Below are positions 1-11,191 of a DNA stretch of 64,000 nucleotides, piece by piece (positions within the stretch are counted from its first letter, which is position 1; the number at the start of each line of letters is the position of its first letter). The stretch spans positions 16,882,001 through 16,946,000 of the forward strand of contig JAZBRI010000011.1 of NCBI GenBank assembly GCA_036874045.1. The letters are read 5' to 3'. This DNA comes from Cymodocea nodosa (taxonomy: Eukaryota; Streptophyta; Magnoliopsida; Alismatales; Cymodoceaceae). Under the pieces are notes generated by a model, which had not been told where the DNA came from, made no database searches, and saw only the letters and a program-made list of their open reading frames with translations. Made by a program: the position numbers and the translations under genes.

Positions 1-56
1 GTAATCAACAATAAAACAAGTAGTCAAACGGCAGCACAACACAGACCGCCTTTTAC

Positions 57-934
57 CAAATCGCCCTCCAAAGATAAACATATGGCAGCCGATTGCAGAG
101 GCAACATGGAATGCTCGAGGACATGGACCAACCTGTCCATCGGAGCCACTCCCAGTACATTCTGGAGTGAACCATACTTTCTTTTCTGAATAATGGAAGA
201 ACACAAATCAACACCATATCTCATAAAGTGAAAACGGCAATATTAACGTTTTATTGGTAGATCCAATACAAGAATCATTCATGTACACATAATCGTAAAA
301 ATAAACCACCATCCTAACAGCTGTTGACCAAACAAGATCCTAATCCTGCAGTGGCAGTATTATCGCTAGAAGTGAATATGCTTCGATATTTCGCATGCTA
401 CGGTCGCCCAGAGATCGTTGGTAGAATGATTATCGATGGTTCGCATCCTACGGTCGCCCAAAGTTGCAGATCATAGGTGCAGAATTCACAAGACGAAGGT
501 GCATTCCGCATCAATCCAGCATGTTCTAGAACTTCCGACTTCCAGAATTGAATATTAGCCAGAGATTTAGAGAAGAAACGATGCAATCCTATGTTGTTCT
601 GTGATCATGTTCGAAATAAAAGTAGCGAGAGCTTTTGAGAGAGGCCACTCCATGTAGAATGATTATTTGCTTTTATCATGGAGTGGTGTACAGAACATAC
701 CGAGGTCGTAGGCCCAGAGATCGTTGAGGAACTTTCTGTCGACGAGGCCTCCGAAAACGACGAGCATGGACTTCCCGATGCTGACTGCCGTGTGCGCGCT
801 GAAATGCGACTAAGTCGATTGAGTTGGAGGATCTGGAAGGAAGGTGTAGATGGATGGTTGTTGCTTACAGATTACCTGCGGGGTTGCGGAATGTCTCCCC
901 CGAAATCGGACGAATCCGCTCTCACCCAGCGCAT
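57..934 (-). CDS. Kelch-repeat protein (At1g51540-like), N-terminal three exons, cut by left edge
   Basis: Three exons on the minus strand: 934-876, 798-701 and 185-57. Phases agree (59, 98 and 129 nt, all GT-AG), giving about 95 residues before the window ends. The start is [19 protein letters not shown], followed by the first kelch blade ([17 protein letters not shown], then [13 protein letters not shown]) and the start of the next ([11 protein letters not shown], then [11 protein letters not shown] and MFIFGG). Glycine pairs and the spaced Tyr/Trp are typical of kelch beta-propeller blades. The order matches a plant kelch family of the At1g51540 type, whose partners and role are not well known; a scaffold for protein binding is the usual inference. 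The remaining blades lie to the left of base 1. Its start codon faces the coiled-coil gene across a shared upstream region. I inferred the start from family similarity; the next upstream ATG was not examined in detail. Confidence 0.85.
375..470. repeat. Short repeat pair inside kelch intron 2
   Basis: Within the 515-bp second intron, a unit reading CGCAT-G/C-CTACGGTCGCCCA occurs twice, near 392-410 and 442-460. The first copy runs into a stretch matching kelch exon 2 (GCCCAGAGATCGTTG, also at about 711-725) and then a stretch also present at 655-667 (GTAGAATGATTAT). So the intron holds patched copies of neighbouring sequence. No coding or regulatory role is evident. Confidence 0.6.
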
Positions 935-1988
935 CTTCTCTTCCTCCACTCGACCAGTGGTTGGTCACGGCGGTGGCATCAGAAAGGAGGAGTGGGAGGT
1001 CGGGCTGAAATTCCAGTGGACCAGTTAGTTGAAATTCTACGGGCTTCAGATCCACAACTACAGGACAGGCCCACCCCCACCTTTACCGATCAAGCCATTG
1101 GCAAGGAATTTACGCATTTCCCACCCCCCTGACGCTGTCACGCTGTCTCTCAAAAGGGATGTTTAGGTAATTTCCTATCCAAACCCAAGCTCTTTCCCTT
1201 CGCGTTCCCGTCGGAAGGGAACCTCGTCGCGGGTGGTTGGCTCATTTCTGTTCGTGGCTGTTGCTTTCCCCGCGCCACGAAGCCGTTGCCACTGCTGTTA
1301 GCTCCTCCTCGTCTTCCCCCACTCCATTCCCTTACGTTCTTATTCGCTTGCCCGCAGTCCTCTATCCCATAGACAGCAACATCGAGAACTTACGTCCTCT
1401 CCCGATCTGTTGCTCCGATAGGCTTGCCTTTCCTGGAACGGAGGGAAAAGGGTGGAATTTGATGTTTGTGACATCCCAGGTGAGCAGATTGTGATTCTTC
1501 CTTCTTGATGTAACTCCATCGCTTCGACCTTTTTTCTTCTGTGTATCCGTTGATCTCGCATATCTGGATGTGTGTGGCTTTTATGCACACTTCGATTATC
1601 GAATCCCGGATGCTTTTTCTAGGATTCGAAAGAAATTCGATGTGCTGCTTCCTTTTTACCGTGCGATTTTACGGTTTTTTTAAAACAACGTCTGATTGTA
1701 TATTCAGATACCGATGGATCTTTTGAGCGGACCATAACTAGTACTGCTTTCTCCTAATTACCGATTTATTCCATTATGTGCACCACAGGGTATGTTCTCT
1801 AGTCTCTCTATCCTTTGAGCGTCTGAAGCTTTTTCACCATGTTCGGTTTCAAAGACAGATGGTAATAAATGCTAGTTTTTTAGGAATGGATAACTTCTGC
1901 TCAGGTTCTCCCAACATCGTGAAAAATACTCACTACTGTCAACAGTTGATGATTCTGCTATTGCATCAGTAGAAGAAATTATCTCAAT
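935..1988. promoter_or_regulatory. Shared upstream region between kelch and coiled-coil genes
   Basis: About 1.05 kb separates the two start codons, which point away from each other. Part of this is leader sequence. On the plus side a likely 5' UTR intron runs from 1480 (CCCAG|GTGAGC) to 1969 (GCATCAG), placing the plus-strand transcript start near 1200-1240. On the minus side the kelch leader probably begins before about 1130. The real promoter may therefore be only 100-200 bp and two-way. No clear TATA box was seen, which fits a broadly expressed divergent pair. This is inference from layout only. Confidence 0.45.
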
Positions 1989-4693
1989 ATGGGTGATTCA
2001 ACAGCAATGACTGTTGAATTCCTCCGTGCTCGTCTGCTTTCTGAAAGGTCCGTCTCAAGAACCGCAAGGCAGAGAGCCGATCAACTAGCTAAAAGGGTTA
2101 GTCACTATTTTCTTAATTTATCTTGAGGTTTAGAATTTCGCCGAATAAATCTCCCACCATGCATCTGGTCTATAGGTTGTGGAACTAGAGGAACAGCTCA
2201 GGATTGTTGCAATTCAGAGAAGAAAAGCTGAAAAGGCTGTAGCAGAGGTTATTTCCATATTGGAAGCCGAAGGCCTCTCTGACCTCTCTGAAGTTGTCGA
2301 TTCTAGTTCTGAGCAAGACCCAGCTCCTTCTGAACAAAAAAGGGGTGATGATACTGTGAAAGAGGATGGGTCATCTACCACATCAAGAATAGACAAAAGT
2401 GAAGTTGATGATGGTCATTCAGGATCAGAGCCTGAGGTTTCTGCATCACAAGTTAGGAACCTGTCTTGGAAAGGCAATGGCAACAGTCAAGGCTCTATCG
2501 GAAAGAAGAAGTACAATCAGAACAGACAAAGGCAACGTAGAAGCAGCTCTGTAAATGCTCGTGATTCCCCCAAGAAACAACCTGTTGGAAAGTCTTGTAG
2601 GAAGAACAAATGCAAAGATATGGGGTATGTAAATGTTTTCCTATGACCTTTGTTTTTTCTTCTTCCTACCATCCATCATTAGGATTCGTAATTTATGCAC
2701 ATTCATCGTGGCAGTTATGCAACAGAAGAAGGAAAAATCGATTCTCACATAGATGACTTCCACGGACAAGCTGCTTCTTTCCATGTTGGAGATATTCCAA
2801 ATGGTTTAGACAACGATCCTGATGTATTCAATGGATCTTCAGGAAACAATGATAATAAAGCTCACGAATTGGTGGTATGCTCTGGTGATGACCAAAGCAA
2901 AAATTTCAAAAGCAATATTCAAGAAACTGATTTCTCTAAACATGAAGATATGGAACAAGCTTTGGAGAAGAAAGCCCAGCTCATTCTCCTTTACCAGGCC
3001 GAGGAAAATTCACAAAGAGAATGGGAGGAAGAATTTAACAAAAGTAATTGCTCGAAGATGGTAGGCACCTATTTAATTTCATATTTGTATGATACAGCAT
3101 ACGTTCCTTTTTATTTCCGATCATTGTCGAATACTTAGCACCGTAACTTTATGAGATGCTCTTTGATACTTATTAGCTATGACACCAATTTTATGTTTAA
3201 CTGTTATTTAGTTTCATATGTTCTTCAATACTTATTTGAAAATTCTACTTTTTTGATCTAAGAAGCTGTTGTAGTTAAACAACAGACAATAATCAATCCA
3301 TTAATCTCACTATGTACGGTAAGTTACATGAATCATTTTCCTCGATTCATTGCTATCGATTTTGTAAAAAATTAGAAAACAGGCATTTTATACATATTGA
3401 AAATTATTTTTGCAAAGAAAGGGTTTAAAAGGAGAGTTTTCCATTTAAACCCTTTTACATGTTCAAGGGTTGTTGCCTGTTTATACGCCCATTTAAGCAA
3501 TAATGGATCTAAGTCCGTATGTCCTGTTTCCAGAGCCTGTCACATGTATATGGTGTAATTGCTGCTGATTTGTATGATTCAACAACTTGCAGGATCACAC
3601 TGAACAGCAGAACAATGAAATGACACGTAACGGCAGTGAGCTGAAAGAAGAAAATGTGATGCTGCTGCCTGGTGAAACTTCAAACCCTGAAAAAGAAATG
3701 AATTGCTGCAGTGCCATGACTGATGCAAATCTGCATGACAACCAAGATACTGCTCCAAAATCAGATAGTTTAGCATCAACAAAATGTAGCAACGACAAGG
3801 GGCATAAGACCTTGACTATCTCAAATAGTTTTTCGTTTCACAATGGAAGTGCACATTGTGGTGAGCCTGCTGCAGAAATCCATAGTGTTGGACTAGGAAA
3901 TCAAAATCAAAGACAGGATGGTGTGAAATCCATTCCATTAGAAAGTAGTGTGCAAGATATTGAGTTTCCAGACCAAGTCATGTTTTGCAGGATGGAAAAG
4001 GGCAGCATCCAGTATCTGCATGACGACAATTCTGGCATGATATCGAAGAACAGTTCCCTGCAACCGCGTAACAATGGATTTACGGGGAGTCCATCTAGCG
4101 AGAGTCTTTCCTCCGTTCAATCAAGTCTCAGATATTCCAGGGAGCGGTTGCAAGCACAGAATCAGTTTCATACGCCAGTGCATCAAAACCGTAACAATGG
4201 TATGGAAGTTTTGGATGCCCTTCGACGTGCCAAGATGTCGTTGAAGGAGGAACTTGACAGATCCACAATTCAAAATAAAACCAGCAGGATACGCTCAGCA
4301 AATTCTGATGTTTCAACTCTTTATCCAAAAGATATTTTGGGCGTACCTTTTGGTTCAGCTGGGTTGTTCAGATTACCAACAGATCCACCTCAACCAGGTT
4401 TCACACGGTCCGATCTTTCAAGGCCTAATTCCGATCTTGAATTTGCCAGCAGTAGCCAACGAACCTTGGGTCATTATGCAGACATTGGGTATAGAATCAC
4501 CCCCCCAGGAATTAATGATTTTGGTCTTCAGATTAGTCCCGACATCAAAATGCCTGCATGCATTAGCGTGCATTCATCACCTTCCCCAGACTTCCAAAGA
4601 GCTAGGACGTTTGACGGTAACTTCCAGAAAAATTACGTGGACATGAGAGGTGGAGGCTACGCAGGGAGTCAATGCTCATATCTCCGACGTTGA
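1989..4693 (+). CDS. Plant-specific coiled-coil protein of unknown function
   Basis: Four exons: 1989-2096, 2176-2624, 2715-3060 and 3593-4693, all GT-AG with consistent phases, giving 667 residues. The acceptor at 2714 is needed because the frame is blocked by a stop at 2689. The N-terminus (MTVEFLRARLLSERSVSR) leads into a charged helix of about residues 25-75, including VVELEEQLRIVAIQRRKAEKA, that should form a coiled coil. After that the protein is Ser/Asp/Glu-rich and looks disordered, with a basic patch (NQNRQRQRRSSS) near residue 150 that could act in nuclear targeting or nucleic-acid binding. A second helical motif (MEVLDALRRAKMSLKEELD) lies in the last exon. I recognise a plant-wide family but no known function. 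The C-terminus is uncertain because another frame stays open past the stop. Confidence 0.75.
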
Positions 4694-7600
4694 CCTATCA
4701 TCTTCTCGTCTACGAAGTAGCAGAAAGAACCGGTTTCTTCTTGACACATCTTGTTCAGATCATGTTGCCCTTGATTTTTCTGCTGTTCTCCGGTATGTCT
4801 TCACTGGGATATGCTAGGATTATATTTATTGAACGAACTTTACTTGGTCTCGGATCGTTCTCGTTATTTTCCCACTTGACGTAGAAATGGTTGTATTAGG
4901 ATTGATTAGATGTATACTACGGTGGGTTTATCCGTTTTTCTTCCATCACTTTTAGATAATTGTTTTTGGTCGTTGTTGATGAACGATGCTTTTGTTTAAT
5001 TGTGTACTAGTGCAAAGTACATGACAATATTTTACATCACTATCTAATTTGTGTTTATAATATTCATGTAAATTGTATGAAATACATTGAAGGGTAGAAT
5101 AGAACGAGAGAAATGTAAGTAGAAAAATATATAAGATTGATAAATATTTCGTAACAATGAAAATGTGTAACGTGGTAGATAAAATAATGATTTACCATTC
5201 GATTACAATCTATTGCGATCGAAAAGTTGAGTCTCTTAAAAGGTATTTGACGGTACTTCACGTTATTATTATTATTATTATTAATTAGCATGTATGAGAA
5301 GGAGGACCTCTTAGCATTAAAATGGAGTGGTGGTGGTTGTCGGCGAAGCAGCATCTGCAGCAGTGGCATCGACGCGACGTTTAGGGTGGGACAACATCGA
5401 CGTTGTGCCTTCATTAAAACCTCCGCCTGATCACCGACCACCGACTATTACGTGCGTGTATGTGCGTACGTCCACCGATGACAGGACATGGTGTAACTTA
5501 ACTGTAATGGAGGAAGGAGAAGAAGAGGAAGAAGAAGAAGAGGAGGAGGAGGAGGAGGAGGTTCGAAGAGCCCACCGGTGCGGTGCGCGTTGCCCTATTA
5601 GCTTTCTGATTTGATGAATTAAATGCGTTAATTCGTCGTAGGTGAAGAAATCGCTGTCGTATGGTAACCAAAGATATGCCATTATTAATTTTATCGTTCT
5701 ACACCGTTTCTTCGTCGACAGGCAGTCATACTCTCCTCTCGGGTCGACGGATCCCTTCGCAGATGCATGTGACACATACGAGGTTGTAAGTACATGTATC
5801 GATCCATAACAATACATATGATGTGATGTGATGTAAGCAATCATGTAATTTACCTAAGCCCTATACCTATAGCAATATATATATATATATATAATAAATG
5901 AATTAATAAATAAGATATGCATTGGTGGGCATGCAGTACGTAAAAACAAATTGTTAGATGTGGACAGAGAGACATGATCGCGTGGCAGAGATTTGGCAGC
6001 AAGACACACGCATGCATTTTACCCGTCCATATTCGCCCATAATAATAAATTTACACCGATTAGTCAATCTGCAGCCACGGCTAGCCAGCCCATGTGACAC
6101 AAAAATATTTTTTAATTCTTTTTTTATTTGTATCGATAGAATATTTTAAATATAAATATTTTCGCCTATTAAAAATTCTTTTAAATTATGGGAATCTAAA
6201 CAACATCTTAACACTTATTCTTGTCCGTGTGGACGATTTACTTTTCTTCTTACCATACGAATTTTTTTTTCAGCATTTTTCGATCTCATTCGTTATTCCA
6301 TTTCACCTCTTTTAAACTTAAAACCTCTGACTGACTTTCTAAACCTTGATTTCACCAGAGACATACATGCAAACACCACTCTGTCTACCTTCGCTTGAGT
6401 TTTCATTACCCTCAGTTAATCTTTATTTTGCTACCATTTCAATCTCCTCTTATTATGGATTTCTCAAATGTATGGTTTGAAGCAAGTAATTGACGATTAA
6501 AAAATGCTTGTAGTATTTGAAATAGAAATGGCATTTAAGTTACGTTTGTGTTTATTTTCTTAGTATTTTAATAACCAACCATGAATAGTGATATTGTAGC
6601 TGCGTCTTAAGAAGAATACGCTAATAAAGAAAATTAAGGGTTTTAGAAGAAGTTATGTTTATTTTGTAGAATAGTATTAGATGCAATGTGAACGCACCAA
6701 GTAATTTGTATGTGGTAAAAAACAGGAGTTATATTTTATGTGTGTGTGATATTTTTTCTCAATGCAATTGCATGTGCTCATTAAACTCTAATATGCTATC
6801 CATCTAAAGTGTCTAACAAACACACCTTTAACCTATAAATCAAAAGAATACAAGTAATTTGTATGTGGTAAAAAACAGGAGTTATATTTATGTGTGTGTG
6901 ATATTTTTTTCTCAATGCAATTGCATTGATATAATTTTGAAGTTTTATTTCAAGATTAAACATTCGAACTTTATGAATATTAAAATTTATTTAGAATTTT
7001 TTAAATGTTTAAAGAATATGTAATGTAGTTGTATCATTAAGAATCTGTGAAGGTTAATTATGTTAAAATTTAAGTAGTTATACCATTTTTTGACTATTTG
7101 TAATTTATAAAAAATATATATATATATGGTAACGATGAGATCGGGATTAACAAACAACCAACGCAAAAGTATTCGACCGCACGCTACGAAATGAATACGC
7201 GGCAGTGGCCGGGGGACGAGGAGATCATCAATACCGATTAAATGGCGATGACGACGAAGGGAAGGGTGGGGTGGGCGAGGTCAAATTTCAAAAGAATGGA
7301 CTGGGCCCGCCAGTGATACTGTGAGCGCGTCATCGTGGCAGAGCGGTACCCCACACACACACTCTCTCTCCACTTTGATTGGATGCCCATGCGTCGCGTC
7401 GTCATCTACCGTATCCACGTGTGAACGCACCATTGGGCCAGATACCTACGTATGTTCCCCTTCCGGGTCCCACCATGCGGGCTGCAGCCCCGTGGCGTGC
7501 ATAAATCCATGGAATCTATGGGATTTACAAACGCACTCCGTCCTTCGTCTTCAGCCTCTTCTCCGGCGCCCGCCCATCCGTCTCTCCCCCTTGCTTCCTC

Positions 7601-7870
7601 CTTGCCTTCTTTCCCTTTCCTCCCCCTCCCATCCATCCCTTCATTTCTGCGGCTTCATCGTCACTACATAGCTACCTCATTCCGCTGGCCACCCAGGCTC
7701 TTGATCCAACGATTTTCCGGAATATATATATATATATACATCGATCACATACATATATAGCATCACTCTAGCTCCAGCCGGCTTGTCCACACACACACAC
7801 GTACTCCTCAAACATACATATATTTATATATATATAAATATATGAACACCAAGTTTGCTCTGTTAGAATA
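4694..7870. other. Intergenic, AT-rich, simple repeats, no gene seen
   Basis: This stretch holds the 3' end of the coiled-coil gene and the promoter of the trihelix gene. It includes an ATT run near 5262-5283, a GAA/GAG purine tract at about 5512-5562, a TA run near 5876-5893 and a 76-bp direct repeat. Short open frames at 5327-5614 and 5431-5844 are opposite readings of the purine tract and are not credible genes. From about 7320 to 7860 the DNA is CT-rich with several TATA-like TA runs, in keeping with a promoter and leader for the next gene. Confidence 0.7.
6698..6926. repeat. Direct repeat, two copies of about 76 bp
   Basis: The segment at 6698-6773 (from CAAGTAATTTGTATGTGG to CAATTGCAT) recurs at 6851-6926 with only one or two small length differences. 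About 77 bp of unrelated sequence lies between them. It looks like a recent local duplication or the ends of an unidentified small element. No coding content is seen. Confidence 0.85.
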
Positions 7871-9996
7871 ATGGACAAGGGGGAGAATCATCGCTATGGC
7901 TTCACCGATCTTCGCCATTACTATTACTTGGGGGATCGTATCTCTGGAACTACAACCCATAATGCACAGCAGCAGCACTATGGGATGATTCAACCGGTTG
8001 GTGATCATGATCACATTACTCCTGAATTAATATTAGCCACACAATCTACTAGTACCACTCCTTCCACCTCTGCTGCTGCTGCTACGACTACTAGTACAGC
8101 CGCAGCAGCAGCTGGTGCTCCTCCCTTTCAACCTCCCCCGCCCCCTCACCTTACCAAGATCAATGCCACTTCCAGCTCTGACGAGCCACAGCAGCAGAAT
8201 GCATTTGGTGGCACACTTCATGAGAACGGTGGATGTGAGATTAATCCCCAAGGGAGATGGCCAAGGCAGGAGACTCTTACCCTTCTGGAGGTCAGATCTC
8301 GTTTGGATCCCAAGTTCAAGGGATCAGCACACAAGACCCCCCTTTGGGACGAGGTTTCCAGGTTGATCTATCAACCGACCCCTCACCTACTTACATACTG
8401 CAATTAATCAATATAGATTTCATTGAGATCTTGCTTGCTTGCTTGCTATTTTTTGTATAAATCCGCAGCTTTATGTGTTAATTTCCTTTCCTTCACTCAC
8501 CATTCAAGTAAGTGAAGTTGCCCAGTCAACCCATTGGAGGAGGTGAGTGAAGGAAGTGTGTTTAATCAATCATTTGGCGATGCGCCTAATCAACTAACGG
8601 CATTTAGCTCCATCCAACTACTTAAGGAAAACAAATCAAACATTACTTTATATTCAAACACTTAGATAATAACCTTGATTAATTAGAGCTATATTATATA
8701 TATAGATAGATAGATAGATATATTGATGCATGTGTGCGCATACGCAGGATCATGGCGGAGGAGCATGGTTATCAGAGGAGCGGGAAGAAGTGCAGAGAGA
8801 AGCTGGAAAATCTATACAAATACTACAAGAAAACCAAAGAAGGGAGAGCCGGAAGACAAGATGGCAAGCACTATAGGTTCTTCCGGCAGTTGGACGCGCT
8901 GTATGGGGAAAACAACACCACTGCGGCAGGCGCCGCCCCTCACATCCACATGTCCAGCAACGGCGTCGACCACAGCGCGGCAAGCGCTGCCGCAGCAAAG
9001 CTCGTCGGCCGACAACGGCGGCCAACAAGTACTAATAATTATTACGACCACAACAACAACAACAATGTGAGCCTCAATAGTGCTCATGACCAGCAGCGCT
9101 CCTCTGAAACATTAATGTTTAGCTCCTCCTCGGAAGAAGACGACGTCGGGCGGAAGGGGAAGCAGCAGCAGGGAAAGCGGAGTTGGAAAGCGAAGATCAA
9201 GGAACTAGTGGATCATCAGGTGAAGAGATTCATGGATGCCCAGGAGACGTGGTTGGAGAGGATGCTGAAGACCATGGAAAGCAAGGAAAGCGAGAGGTTT
9301 TCCCGGGAAGAAGAGTGGAGACGGCGAGAGGCAGAAATAGTGGAACGGGAGCGCAGGAACTGGGCCAACGAGAGAGCGTGGATGCAAGCCCGTGATGCGG
9401 TGTTGATGCAGGCGCTGGAGAAGGTGATACGCGGACGTAGCAGCTGCATCGGGAATGGTGGGGAGACGACGACGTTCTTGCTGCCATCGGAGGATCTCGC
9501 CTGTGTGGACATCCACGACCGGGACAGCGAACAGTGCTGGGGGGATAAGGACAGGAGCTCATGGTCCGAACCGGAGTTCACGAGCTTGATGAAGCTTAGG
9601 GAGGGGATGAGGTGGGGATTCGGGGACGACAAGTGGGACGGCATATCTGCAGGGACGAGCGAGATGGGGTACGAGAGGAGCGCAGGGATGTGCAAAGAGA
9701 AGTGGGAGGACATGCACAGCTGCCTCTGGAAGATCAAAAGGCTCAAGAACAACGACGTCGACGACGACATGGAGAAGCGGCACTTGGTGGGACGTCGTCG
9801 TTGTGTCCATGAAGCAGAACACGGTGGTGCGATTAACCCGGAGCCTTCACCTACTTCTACATCCAATGCAGCGAGCGACGACGGTTGTCTGCGTTTCCTC
9901 ATCGAAGGAGGGACTCTGTGGGATCAGCATCAGGCCGTGGATGAGGAGGAGGAGGAGGAGGAGGAGGAGGAGGAGGATAGAAGCGGGGAGAGCTAG
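7871..9996 (+). CDS. PTL: Trihelix transcription factor, PETAL LOSS type
   Basis: Two exons, 7871-8361 and 8748-9996, join in phase to give 579 residues. The single GT-AG intron splits the first trihelix domain (about residues 128-217; RWPRQETLTLLEVRSRLD, then EEHGYQRSGKKCREK and HYRFFRQLDALYG). This is the near-invariant DNA-binding signature of PTL/GT-2 factors, which act in the nucleus; Arabidopsis PTL limits growth between sepals and shapes the perianth. A basic, Glu-rich coiled coil lies at about 311-391. A second trihelix at about 434-500 (SWSEPEFTSLMKLRE, MGYERSAGMCKEKW) is diverged: it lacks the usual RWP start. The N-terminus has Ala/Thr and Pro runs. The C-terminus ends in a long Glu run coded by a GAG microsatellite. 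The subfamily call rests on the first domain; exact orthology to PTL is likely but unproven. Confidence 0.9.
9943..9980 (+). repeat. GAG microsatellite coding an acidic tail
   Basis: A run of GAG triplets near the 3' end of the trihelix reading frame codes a Glu run just before the stop. Length changes here would keep the frame and vary only the acidic tail. Confidence 0.9.
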
Positions 9997-11191
9997 CCAT
10001 CTTCATTAATTAGCTGCTTATTATATATAATACGTATGTATGTATGTATGTATGTATGTATGTATGTATGCATGCATGTATATACACGTCGACGCAGGTA
10101 AGAATCAATAACATCAGGGGTCGTCTTGGTAATTTGGATCGTTTGCTATTATCGCACACACATGTGGGCCCAGGCCTACGGATAGTTTCATCGCTGGATC
10201 CAAATGAGATTCGCCGAAAATACAGCTCTTAAGCTGGGCTAATTCGTGCCTTGGAATAAAAAGAGGTGAAAGCAAAAATGGATTTATTTATTTTGTTGGT
10301 TTGAATTATCTCGTCGAAAAAAGAAGAGGCTTTTAATTCTACTAGAGTTGATGGTTTGCTCTGAGCATTGGTTCCCCAAAGATGTTGTAGGCCCTGTCAT
10401 TACGACTAAGAACCCCTTTTTCTATTTGAGCTTGATTATGTCTCCGTTAGAGTTAATGATGTATGGGTTATGAAATAGATGTTCTCAGATTCCTTTAATG
10501 ATTTGGAATCTTCTCTTAATAATTTAAAATTTATGTGGCCCACCTTCCGAGAAAATGAAATACAAATTAAATTAGAATGTTTCTCGGCGTCCGAAAACTT
10601 CTGACCACATTTTTTATGGTCACGATGTATCCTGAAACCTTACCTGCCCAACCTGCCGTGGACGGACGCGAGCGGGACAACGTAGGATTTGATTCTTCAA
10701 GAGTGGAATCTGCGAAACGGAGTGGGGTAATTCCTGGAATTATGTATGGCTTCTCATATTACCCTCGTTTATATGCGTCACGCAGTTACATTTCTCGTAC
10801 TTGCAATATTATGGTGGGGTGGGTTCCATTCCATTCCATGCTGCGCCAGGCCATCGCAGTGGAGAATAATCTTCGCACGTATGCAATGGCAACAAGAACA
10901 AGTATTGCTAATTTTAGGGGTTCGATTGGTGACATTATTAGAAGCCTACAAATTTGCTTGGCAAAGCACAAAAAGCATCGCGTCTTGGTAAACCATGCCT
11001 ACCGCCGCTTACTGAGTACGAGTACACGTACAACCAACCAAAAAACGCTTGTTATTATTCCATGCCTTCAAAGAGTCCACTAGCAAGCAAACAAACCAAC
11101 CGACAAACAAACAAACAGACAAACAAAACATCATCACAAAATTATCGCCTCACCACACAACCTCGCGTGGTGTGGTGTCCTCCGCTGCCCA
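9997..11191. other. Intergenic between trihelix factor and aldolase
   Basis: A GTAT tetranucleotide run lies at about 10034-10078, in the 3' region of the trihelix gene. The rest holds no gene that I can support. An open frame at 10577-11083 has no recognisable protein features. The last 150-200 bp before 11191 should be the 3' UTR of the minus-strand aldolase. Confidence 0.65.

Noticed and set aside
2683..2714. Earlier acceptor for exon 3 of the coiled-coil gene at 2682
   Set aside because: It gives a frame that conflicts with exon 2 or meets the stop at 2689; the acceptor at 2714 keeps the phase.
5431..5844. 137-codon minus-strand frame with a Ser run
   Set aside because: The Ser run is the antisense of a GAA/GAG microsatellite and the rest has no recognisable domain.
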